Source of the DNA: Thermoplasmata archaeon | Lineage (GTDB): Archaea; Thermoplasmatota; Thermoplasmata; GCA-020350865 | Assembly (NCBI GenBank): GCA_020351895.1 | Contig: CP070672.1 | Span: 3,219,119 to 3,237,455 of the forward strand | Length of the DNA stretch: 18,337 nt | Direction of reading: 5' to 3' | Part shown: positions 8,811-15,244 of the stretch, piece after piece | Position numbering within the stretch: position 1 is the first letter of the stretch | How the letters are laid out: every line of letters begins with the position of its first letter | The notes under the pieces: generated by a model | The model's input: only the letters and a program-made list of their open reading frames with translations | What the model was told of the DNA's origin: nothing | The model's database searches: none | Made by a program: the position numbers and the translations under genes

Positions 8811-10289
8811 TCAGGCAATAGAACCCTCGATTATCTCAATTACCTTTTTCAATTGTACATCTTTATTGAGTGAGTACACGATTTCTTTCCCTTTCCTATG
8901 CTTATTGATGATTTCAGCATCCTTCAAACGCTTAACATGCCAATTCACTGTGGAAGGATATATTTTTAGGGCGTTTGAGACACCCTTTTGGTTGGATTCT
9001 GGATTCGAGATAAGGAATTTCACAATCTTCCTTGCTGTATTGTTCTTAAGGGCTGACATAATGTGCTTGTAGCCATTTCCATTCGTATATTTGCTGTACC
9101 TGTTCTTATTGATATAATAGCGCTTAGACTTGCCATTCTTATGAGAGACAATCTTATCCATGCCCTCCAAGACAGAAAGATGATACCTTGCGCTGCCGGA
9201 ACTAAGGTCCAATTTCTTAGTAATTTTCGCCAAATGTTCCCCAGGATTCTCTGCAATGTATATATAAATATCTTTCCTCACGCCGTCCAATATCCCGTTC
9301 CTATCTAACCTAGCAAAAAGCCAATATGACAATACAAGCGATCCTATAATAAGAAGAGATAAAGTGTACATTAGGGGTGGAGGTATGAAACCACTTCCAA
9401 CCTTTCCCTCACCTTCTCTCTCAAATTTTGCATTTTCGTAGAACTGCTCAGCCAGGGCAGCAATAGCTAAGTCATTAATATTATTATATTTCTGAGATCG
9501 TAGCCAAGTCATTGCATTATCCGCGATTTCTTCAATAGGATGTGTAGTTAATGCCATAGTAGCCCAAGCGGTGTCCTCTATTCCTCCAAAGCTACCGTCG
9601 GGTCTTTGTTTTAGCGCCAAAGCTGATATTTCTTTCCAAACATCAATACCTCCGCTGTCCAAGGCCAATATGGATTTTGAGTCGTCCTCAACCGAACCCC
9701 AAGTAAATTCATCCTTATCCTCATGTTCTTGGAGCCAAATAAGACCCTCTTCGACTGCTTCGTCGTTTTCTACTCCTCTTTTATGCAAAGCATATGTTGC
9801 TATGCTAGTGTCGCCTACATCCAAGTTCCAGCTCCCATCTGGCCGTTGGGTATCGGTTATATAAAAGTAAACATCATTTTCAAAATCATCAGTTTCCATA
9901 TTAGGTGCGTCCCAGTATTTGGTTCCCACGTGAGTGCTCCAAAGGATCATCGAGTGAGTTTCTACAGAGAGGTTCTCATGGTAGTTATTTAAGGTCCAAT
10001 TTGTACCTCTATAAGCAGCCCCTCCATATGTTATATATTCAACGGAATCGCTCGGATACCTTTTTAAGGCTTCATAATTAGCAACGATAAGCTCACCTGA
10101 AACATTAATATCGTTATCCCAACTGCCATCTTCGGATTGAAACCCATTAATTTCATCAAGTAATTTAGTTCGATAGTCAATCTGGATCTCATATTCCTCG
10201 GCACTAGCTCCGCTTGCGATTATAAAAATTACACAAATCAGTAAGAGAACTGCCATGCCCAATAATTTTAGACGCCACTCCCCGCTCAT
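8811..10289 (-). CDS. Membrane-anchored double winged-helix regulator with terpenoid-cyclase-like ectodomain (copy A)
   Basis: The 492-residue product has a signal/anchor segment at about 8-30. An extracytoplasmic alpha/alpha-toroid region of prenyltransferase/squalene-cyclase type follows at about 38-290, with QW-like motifs QSEDGSW (51-57), QRPDGSW (148-154) and QRPDGSFGG (228-236) and repeat helices ending in -IATYAL, -SILAL and -ATMAL. One membrane helix lies at about 306-326. Two cytoplasmic winged-helix domains follow: 333-395 (SARYHLSVLEGMDKIVSHKNGKSKRYY) and 413-480 (STVNWHVKRLKDAEII). The pair of HTH domains resembles COG3398 regulators. Where squalene-hopene cyclase has DVDD, this protein has DVGD (157-160), so the middle catalytic Asp is lost and a sensor role is likely. 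The TATA position suggests a leaderless message. Confidence 0.85.
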   Translation of the reverse strand: MSGEWRLKLLGMAVLLLICVIFIIASGASAEEYEIQIDYRTKLLDEINGFQSEDGSWDNDINVSGELIVANYEALKRYPSDSVEYITYGGAAYRGTNWTLNNYHENLSVETHSMILWSTHVGTKYWDAPNMETDDFENDVYFYITDTQRPDGSWNLDVGDTSIATYALHKRGVENDEAVEEGLIWLQEHEDKDEFTWGSVEDDSKSILALDSGGIDVWKEISALALKQRPDGSFGGIEDTAWATMALTTHPIEEIADNAMTWLRSQKYNNINDLAIAALAEQFYENAKFEREGEGKVGSGFIPPPLMYTLSLLIIGSLVLSYWLFARLDRNGILDGVRKDIYIYIAENPGEHLAKITKKLDLSSGSARYHLSVLEGMDKIVSHKNGKSKRYYINKNRYSKYTNGNGYKHIMSALKNNTARKIVKFLISNPESNQKGVSNALKIYPSTVNWHVKRLKDAEIINKHRKGKEIVYSLNKDVQLKKVIEIIEGSIA

Positions 10290-10311
10290 CGGATATTATA
10301 ACCTTTATATA

Positions 10312-10366
10312 TACTTATATAATTTTTGGCTTAATCATAGAAATATTAACAAATATATCGAAATAT
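10312..10366 (-). promoter_or_regulatory. Promoter with double operator box for regulator A
   Basis: The plus-strand order is a TATA-like run (about 10312-10322), ttttt-ggc (10323-10330), tcatagaaatat (10335-10346) and atatcgaaatat (10355-10366), again 20 bp apart. The box stands 7 bases from the first G of ggc, as in the other three promoters. The predicted transcription start falls at about 10290, next to the ATG at 10289. Confidence 0.7.
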
Positions 10367-10392
10367 AATTAATACTCTTGAACCTAAAGAAA

Positions 10393-11907
10393 TTATGCAA
10401 TCGAACCTTCGATTATACCAATTACTTTCGAAAGCTGCACTTCCTGATTGAGGGAGTACACTATCTCCTTTCCTTTTTTCTGCTTGGTGATGATCTCAGC
10501 ATCCCGCAACCTCTTTGCGTGCCAATTCACAGTGGATGGATGGATTCTAAGAGCCTTTGAAACACGTTTCTGGTTCGACTCTGGATTGGATAATAAGAAT
10601 TTGACTATCCTTCTTGCAGTGCCGTTTTTAAGGGCCGACATTATTGGCTTGTATCCGTTTCCGTTCGTATATTTGCTATAACCATTTTTATTAACATAAT
10701 ACCGCTTGTACTTGCCGTTCTTATGGGAGACTATCTTGTCCATTCCCTCCAATACTGAAAGATGATACCTTGTGCTGCTTGAACTCAAGTCGAATTTCTT
10801 GGTAATATTGGCCAAATGTTCCCCTGGATGCTCTGTAATGTATGCATAGATATCTTTTCTTACTCCATCCAATATTTCATTCCTATCTAGCCTAGCAAAT
10901 AACCAATAACCCAAAGCAAGTGAACCAATGATAAAGAATGAAAGGGCGTACATCCAAGGTGGAGGAATGAATCCATTTCCCTCTTCCTCTCTTTCTTCAC
11001 TCAATTTCGCATTCTCATAATACTGCTCAGCCAGGGCGGCCAAGGCTAAATCTTTGTTATTGTCATAATTTTGAGATCGAAGCCAGGAAACTGCTCTCTC
11101 CATACTCATCATCGTATCTTTATTTGGGCTGGTTGACAATGCAATTACCGCCCAACTGGTATCCTCGATTCCCCCAAAGCTGCCGTCCGGTCTTTGCCTT
11201 AACATCAATGCCGCGATTTCTTCCCATACATCGATACCGGCACTGTTTAAGGCCATAATTGCCTTCGAGTCATCTTCAATCGAGCCCCAGGAGTGCTCTT
11301 GTTTATTCTCCTGTTCTAGGAGCCACTCAATACCTTTAATCACTGTCTCTCTGTTCTCTGGCTTTGGTGGTGATAAACCGTATATTGCCATTGCAGTGTC
11401 ACCTACATCGTAATTCCAGCTTCCATGAGGTTCCTGTGTGGCCGCGAGAGTTATAATAGATTCGGTTTGTAAAACTGAGTATGCATCTGGTGAGTTCCCA
11501 GTGTTTCTTACACTAATCGTATACGAGCAATAATCCACAGAAGTGCATTCTTCAACATTTTCTGCTATCCATTTGGAACCACCGATAATGTTCTTCTCGT
11601 AATCTTCTGATTTACTATCAGCGTCATCATCATAAATATATTTATATTCACCCTCATTTCTTGCATATCCTTTTGTCGTATCCAAAGCAACATCATTACC
11701 TAAGTTAGCAATAGCTGTGGTGTTTACATCCTCATCCCAACTACCGTTATCGCTCTGGTTTTTATTTAGCGAATATAGCAAAACTGTAGAATTATCCCCT
11801 CCTTCAACCTCGCCATCCGCACAGGCTGTGCTGGCTATTATGAAAATCGAGCAAATCAATATGAGGGCAAACAGACCCACTCCCGTAATCCGCCACTCCC
11901 CGCTCAT
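10393..11907 (-). CDS. Membrane-anchored double winged-helix regulator with terpenoid-cyclase-like ectodomain (copy B)
   Basis: This is a tandem paralogue of the gene at 8811-10289. I choose the ATG at 11905-11907 (504 residues) because its MSGEWR matches the start of copy A and because an upstream start at 11958 lies inside the operator. Order: signal/anchor (about 8-30), toroid ectodomain with QSDNGSW (51-57), QEPHGSW (158-164) and QRPDGSFGG, a membrane helix near 318-338, then two winged-helix domains. The cytoplasmic half is nearly the same as in copy A, while residues 60-155 of the ectodomain are largely unalike and include ECTSVDYC, a possible disulfide pair. The cyclase motif again reads DVGD (167-170). 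The pair therefore probably reads the same operators in response to different ligands. This is inference. Confidence 0.85.
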   Translation of the reverse strand: MSGEWRITGVGLFALILICSIFIIASTACADGEVEGGDNSTVLLYSLNKNQSDNGSWDEDVNTTAIANLGNDVALDTTKGYARNEGEYKYIYDDDADSKSEDYEKNIIGGSKWIAENVEECTSVDYCSYTISVRNTGNSPDAYSVLQTESIITLAATQEPHGSWNYDVGDTAMAIYGLSPPKPENRETVIKGIEWLLEQENKQEHSWGSIEDDSKAIMALNSAGIDVWEEIAALMLRQRPDGSFGGIEDTSWAVIALSTSPNKDTMMSMERAVSWLRSQNYDNNKDLALAALAEQYYENAKLSEEREEEGNGFIPPPWMYALSFFIIGSLALGYWLFARLDRNEILDGVRKDIYAYITEHPGEHLANITKKFDLSSSSTRYHLSVLEGMDKIVSHKNGKYKRYYVNKNGYSKYTNGNGYKPIMSALKNGTARRIVKFLLSNPESNQKRVSKALRIHPSTVNWHAKRLRDAEIITKQKKGKEIVYSLNQEVQLSKVIGIIEGSIA

Positions 11908-11928
11908 CAAAGAATATACCTTGATGTA

Positions 11929-11963
11929 TACATATATACTTTTTGGCACAATCATCAAAATAT
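11929..11963 (-). promoter_or_regulatory. Promoter with single operator box for regulator B
   Basis: The plus-strand order is a TATA-like run (about 11929-11939), ttttt-ggc (11940-11947) and tcatcaaaatat (11952-11963) at the standard spacing. The second box expected at 11972-11983 matches only about 3 of 12 positions, so I count it as absent. The predicted transcription start is at the ATG (11907), giving a leaderless message. Confidence 0.65.
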
Positions 11964-11997
11964 TATAGATCGTGTGAAGTAAACTTATTCTTTAAAA

Positions 11998-12026
11998 CCC
12001 ACCCACCATCCTCCTTCCTCCACCCA
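11998..12026. repeat. C-rich tract, copy 1 (G-rich on minus strand)
   Basis: This pyrimidine-rich run contains cccaccatcc (12002-12011) and ctccaccca (12018-12026). Both words recur in the same order at 14515-14542, also between divergent genes. The minus strand has many GG and GGG runs and could fold as a G-quadruplex. Function is unknown. Confidence 0.4.
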
Positions 12027-12165
12027 GATCATTCAATAATTTTAGATAATTTCCGATTCAGAGGGAGCAATTAGAGAACCATAATCCTTCATCATGTTCT
12101 TTTATAAACAAAGCTAAAATCTCACCATAATTTAATTACCATTCAAAGAATTATAGTTCGATTTC

Positions 12166-12978
12166 ATGAAAATCCTCCCAGATGTGCGATTGATTGTGAA
12201 CAATGTTCCAATTTCCACAAGGCAGATTGAGGTTCTCACCACTATAGCTTCCATCAAATCCCAAAACAAGGCCGCAAAAGCATTGGGAATCTCTGTTCCT
12301 GTTCTTCATAGACATATAAAAGATTTGGAGAACAAGTTGGGTATGAATTTGATTTCCACAACACCGCAAGGAACGATTTTAACGGAAAACGGAAGAAAGA
12401 TTATAGAGGAATATAACAGGTTCCTAAAAAGAACGGAACCTACACAAAAACCTGTTGTAGCCTGCTCTCCTTTGTTTAGCAATTTGGTTCTGGAAGCTGT
12501 CTCAGCAGCTGAAAGAGAAGGTTACGAAATAAACATTTTGATCGGAGATGACGAGCTAAATAATAACTATCTATCCATGGGTCTTGTGGATGTTGTAATC
12601 TTCGATGACCCGATTTTCGTATACAGGATGAAGGAGACAGATCAAAGGCACGAGATAAAAGAGGTTGTAAAAGATACATTGATCCATGTAAATCGAGGAA
12701 ATAAATACCTCCGATATAGGTACGGAGCCCAAAGAATTGGTTTTAGCAATTTGGATTTGGAAGGTGTTAGTTACGAGGTTGTAGGAGAGACAAGGGATTT
12801 CATGCGTCTTCTAAAATCGGAAAATAGCTTCTTCATAAACAGGAGTTTGGCGGTAAGAGAGGGATTGGACTTGGTAAGTGACACGCCTTTAAATCTGCTT
12901 ATTCACAGCATATTCGCCTTAAGGATGGGGGAAGGAGATGAACTCGATGTCCTATTACAGCAATTGGGGCCTGTATAA
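12166..12978 (+). CDS. LysR/ModE-like transcriptional regulator
   Basis: The 270-residue protein has an N-terminal winged helix at about 15-75 (TRQIEVLTTIASIKSQNKAA, then GISVPVLHRHIKDLENKLG and the wing STTPQGTILTENG), the pattern of LysR and ModE DNA-binding domains. Residues about 95-265 look like a periplasmic-binding-protein-type effector domain, with a first strand KPVVACSPLF and later VDVVIFDDPIF. Such archaeal regulators bind a small molecule or anion; the ligand here is unknown. A TATA-like run at 12126-12138 is about 34 bases before the ATG, and no ribosome site is visible, so the leader must be very short. It is a single-gene unit facing away from regulator B and convergent with the next gene. 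No operator box of the 20-bp type stands before it. Confidence 0.8.
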   Translation: MKILPDVRLIVNNVPISTRQIEVLTTIASIKSQNKAAKALGISVPVLHRHIKDLENKLGMNLISTTPQGTILTENGRKIIEEYNRFLKRTEPTQKPVVACSPLFSNLVLEAVSAAEREGYEINILIGDDELNNNYLSMGLVDVVIFDDPIFVYRMKETDQRHEIKEVVKDTLIHVNRGNKYLRYRYGAQRIGFSNLDLEGVSYEVVGETRDFMRLLKSENSFFINRSLAVREGLDLVSDTPLNLLIHSIFALRMGEGDELDVLLQQLGPV

Positions 12979-13007
12979 AAAAATTTTCCACGAGTGTTCA
13001 ACTTCTT

Positions 13008-13586
13008 TTAGAGCCTGATATAATCCCTGTCCGACCTCGGGGGCCTCTTTTTTAACCAAAGATAAATGACAGTTAAAATAAGCGCTCCAACCAGTGATAT
13101 GACACTAAATACGATATAAATTGGTGAGTATCTGTCCATGATTTTATAGGTTAAATCGACATCGAAGCTACCTGAACTCGAAGGATCGTTGCAATTGAAG
13201 TTCAAATAATAAATCCCACTTTTATCGATATCTACTTGGAAGCGAGCACTGCTGGCATGTTCGATTTTTTTTACATAATCATTACTCCCAGGAGACCAGG
13301 CTTGACCATATGTGAGGTAGAATGTTACATCTGCTCCATCTATATAATATTTTATTTCTAATATGTCGCCTTTTTTAGCCTCAACACCGGTATAACATCC
13401 TGTGTATCCTCCTTGCAGGGTTTTATTGGTTGGGTCCACACGATCATGTGGAATTAGACCCCAAATAAGAAGAATCATGCTGAGAACAACCAGGATAATT
13501 GCAAGGACCTTGATTATGATATTCATCCATTCCTTTTTCTCACTTGGTGTAGATTTGATATCCTCGTCTGGATAATATCCTTTCAT
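13008..13586 (-). CDS. Small membrane protein with two helices flanking a GOLD-like beta-sandwich
   Basis: The 192-residue protein has membrane helices at about 22-46 (IIIKVLAIILVVLSMILLIW) and 152-177 (PIYIVFSVISLVGALILTVIYLW), with an external domain of about 100 residues between them. Its strands (VEAKKGDILEIKYYIDG, SARFQVDIDKSGIYYLNFNC, GSFDVDLTYKI) match the rhythm of the GOLD/emp24-type fold, in which a GD-turn strand and a G-x-Y/F-x-L strand recur. Two cysteines, in TGCYTG and NFNCND, could form a disulfide. The tail KKRPPRSDRDY is basic and cytoplasmic. Function is unknown. The gene sits alone after cutA and converges with the LysR-like gene. Confidence 0.75.
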   Translation of the reverse strand: MKGYYPDEDIKSTPSEKKEWMNIIIKVLAIILVVLSMILLIWGLIPHDRVDPTNKTLQGGYTGCYTGVEAKKGDILEIKYYIDGADVTFYLTYGQAWSPGSNDYVKKIEHASSARFQVDIDKSGIYYLNFNCNDPSSSGSFDVDLTYKIMDRYSPIYIVFSVISLVGALILTVIYLWLKKRPPRSDRDYIRL

Positions 13587-13609
13587 GCAATTGGTTTATT
13601 CTCATGCTT

Positions 13610-13619
13610 GTATAAAAAA
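13610..13619 (-). promoter_or_regulatory. TATA box for the GOLD-like membrane protein gene
   Basis: The minus strand reads TTTTTTATAC, centred about 29 bases before the ATG at 13586. No ribosome site is seen, so the transcript is probably leaderless. Confidence 0.5.
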
Positions 13620-13693
13620 CTGTGGTTGATACTCATTGGAGTGTCAAAGCCACTTCTCTGTACTTTATCCCTCACCATGTCCTTTCTTACAAA

Positions 13694-14011
13694 CTAAGGT
13701 TGAGTCGTCTCTTTCTTTATCCATTCTAGATATTCAGGATTGCCTTCTTCGAAATGAAAAAACTCTATACAAGGCACTTCATAGGAATGGACCGCTTTCA
13801 CCTGGGAGATTATGTTCTCGGAGTTCTTTTTTTGGGTTTTCATGATCAGAACGATCTCATCCTCCGCTTCGATCTTACCTTTCCACCAGTATAGTGACTT
13901 GATGGGAAACATGTTTGCACATGCAATAAGGTGTTTATCGAGCAGGTGATTCGCAATTTCCTTAGCCTCCTCTTCGTCCTTTGCTGTGACATATACCATT
14001 GAGTAACTCAT
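13694..14011 (-). CDS. cutA: CutA-family protein (divalent cation tolerance)
   Basis: I start at ATG 14009-14011 (MSYSMVYVTAKDEEEA), giving 105 residues, the usual CutA length. An upstream in-frame start at 14164 overlaps the TFS gene and adds residues unlike the family. CutA features: YVTAKDEEEAKEIANHLLDK, LIACANMFPIKSLYWWKGKIE (about 25-45), EIVLIMKT, VKAVHSYEVPCI and the closing EYLEWI. CutA forms a ferredoxin-like trimer that binds Cu2+ and other divalent ions; its role in the cell is not well known. The stop is TAG; readthrough would add 36 residues before TGA with no sign of conservation. Confidence 0.9.
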   Translation of the reverse strand: MSYSMVYVTAKDEEEAKEIANHLLDKHLIACANMFPIKSLYWWKGKIEAEDEIVLIMKTQKKNSENIISQVKAVHSYEVPCIEFFHFEEGNPEYLEWIKKETTQP

Positions 14012-14102
14012 ATAGACATAATCGGGATTGGGGGATGTAAATTTATCGATGAAAATTTGATGATGCTTTTTAGGAGGAAATCCCCGCAGGCCTTTACATT
14101 TT

Positions 14103-14405
14103 TTAAAACTCCCGCCAGGTGTGACCACATTTCGTGCATCTGTATATCCTGGTTTCAGGTTCATCGGCTGCCCTTGTCTGCCTCAGAATCCAGTATGCCT
14201 CTTTATTTTTACAATCTGGACACTCGATCCTCGTTTTTGGAAGTGTTTCCAAATCCCCTTCTACAACCAATGTTTCCCTTTCCTCTGCGACTTCCTGGAT
14301 ACTGGTTGACTCGTGTCCCTCTATTTTTATCTTGTGACCGCATTTTCTGCATTCGAAATTTCCTTCGATGGGAAACATTAGTGATTTGCATTCTGGGCAA
14401 AACAT
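14103..14405 (-). CDS. Transcription factor S (archaeal TFIIS/RPB9-like cleavage factor)
   Basis: At 100 residues this matches archaeal TFS in length. The N-terminal zinc ribbon uses C3, C6, C19 and C22. The C-terminal zinc ribbon uses C62, C65, C90 and C93. Between them lies the catalytic loop RAADEPET with the acidic pair D81-E82, which reaches into the RNA polymerase active site to stimulate cleavage of backtracked RNA. All key residues are present, so it should be active, unlike the inhibitory TFS4-type paralogues. GGTGA precedes the ATG, and a TATA box (CTTTTATACA on the minus strand, 14441-14450) is well placed. cutA follows in the same direction after 91 bases. Confidence 0.93.
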   Translation of the reverse strand: MFCPECKSLMFPIEGNFECRKCGHKIKIEGHESTSIQEVAEERETLVVEGDLETLPKTRIECPDCKNKEAYWILRQTRAADEPETRIYRCTKCGHTWREF

Positions 14406-14510
14406 TTTCTCACCGAATTTTAGCCCGTAAAGGTTTTACATGTATAAAAGTTTGATTGCTCCATCTTCATGTCGAATTCTTATTGGTATATGTACGGTAG
14501 ATGCATTTTT

Positions 14511-14545
14511 CTCCCCCACCATCCAAAACCCCCCTCCACCCACCC
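14511..14545. repeat. C-rich tract, copy 2 (G-rich on minus strand)
   Basis: It contains cccaccatcc (14515-14524) and ctccaccca (14534-14542), the same two words in the same order as at 12002-12026. On the minus strand the G runs are GGG, GGG, GGGGGG and GGGGG, with loops of 1, 4 and 11 bases, a borderline G-quadruplex pattern. Confidence 0.4.
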
Positions 14546-14615
14546 TAATAAGCAATCTTTTTCAGATGTATAATAATATCAAAATATAAAGAAAAATTAA
14601 ATATTCTTGCTTTTA

Positions 14616-14652
14616 GGGTATTCCCTGGGAAATCCCCCACAACGTTTATATT
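14616..14652 (+). promoter_or_regulatory. Candidate operator and TATA box for the nfeD-stomatin unit
   Basis: The sequence gggtattccctgggaaatcc plus one c (14616-14636) has dyad symmetry: the two 10-base halves pair except at two positions. It ends about nine bases before a TATA-like run TTTATATT (14645-14652). The leader would be about 60 bases. A dimeric regulator could bind there, but none is identified. Confidence 0.4.
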
Positions 14653-14734
14653 AAAGAATCAATGTTATGAGGGATGGTAATACCCATAAGAAAACTACAA
14701 ATATTCAAAGATAGTTACGCAGAGGGGGAAGTAA

Positions 14735-15232
14735 ATGGCTCTTGATCCTTCAACCATTGGCTTGGCATTATTGATATTTGGTATCTTGCTGATAATAGCA
14801 GAGGCTGCCACCCCAGGTTTCTTTATTGGTGTAATAGGAACCGCATTTATCGCCATGGGTATTATAGGAATATTCTTCCCCTACATTCTTGACACTCCTT
14901 GGTCTCCTATAATCGTGGTTGCGATATCGGCAGGCTCCATGATGGGTGCCATTATGTTCTACAGAAAATTGGGTAAATCACAACCAACTGCAACCACTAT
15001 AACAGAATCCAACGTTGGGAAAACGGGTATCGTAACAGAGGACATCGAGCCCCATAGCCTACACGGTAAAGTTAAAATAAAGCATCAGGTTTGGAGTGCT
15101 ACAGCCGATGTAAAAATTCCAAAAGGAAGGACCGTAAAGGTTGTGGATTGGGAAGGTGTCCATGTGATTGTAGAGGAAATGAAGGGAGAAGAGGGTATTG
15201 TTAAAAAGAAAAGCGGGGAAGTTGAGGTTTAG
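14735..15232 (+). CDS. NfeD-family short membrane protein
   Basis: The 165-residue protein has three membrane helices (about 9-27, 30-50 and 56-76) with the NfeD hallmarks AEAATPGFFIGVIG and later GKVKIKHQVWSATAD, followed by an OB-fold-like C-terminal domain (GRTVKVVDWEGVHVIVEE). It is the short NfeD type without the ClpP-like protease domain. NfeD proteins are encoded beside, and interact with, SPFH/stomatin proteins in membrane microdomains, and such a gene follows here after 12 bases. The stop is TAG, and the stomatin ATG lies in the same frame five codons on, but GGAAGTGA in the gap provides a ribosome site, so two separate proteins are expected. Confidence 0.9.
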   Translation: MALDPSTIGLALLIFGILLIIAEAATPGFFIGVIGTAFIAMGIIGIFFPYILDTPWSPIIVVAISAGSMMGAIMFYRKLGKSQPTATTITESNVGKTGIVTEDIEPHSLHGKVKIKHQVWSATADVKIPKGRTVKVVDWEGVHVIVEEMKGEEGIVKKKSGEVEV

Positions 15233-15244
15233 GGAAGTGAAATT

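Larger units (their letters stand above)
14406..14734. promoter_or_regulatory. Divergent promoter region between TFS and the nfeD-stomatin pair
   Basis: The gap of 329 bases has no gene. It holds the TFS TATA box (14441-14450, minus), a C-rich tract (14511-14545) shared with 11998-12026, an AT-rich stretch, a 21-base near-palindrome (14616-14636) and a rightward TATA box (about 14645-14652). A strong ribosome site, GAGGGGGAAG, ends just before the ATG at 14735. Confidence 0.5.

Noticed and set aside
11908..11958. Longer start for regulator B at 11958
   Set aside because: The extra 17 codons lie in the operator and TATA box, and MSGEWR at 11907 aligns with the start of copy A.
11972..11983. 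Second operator box before regulator B
   Set aside because: At the expected 20-bp spacing only about 3 of 12 bases match the consensus.
13584..13696. Readthrough of the cutA TAG as a sign of an altered genetic code
   Set aside because: CutA is complete at the TAG, and the 36-residue extension overlaps the promoter of the next gene.
14012..14164. N-terminal extension of CutA by 51 residues
   Set aside because: It overlaps the end of the TFS gene and is not part of the CutA family; the ATG at 14011 gives the standard length.
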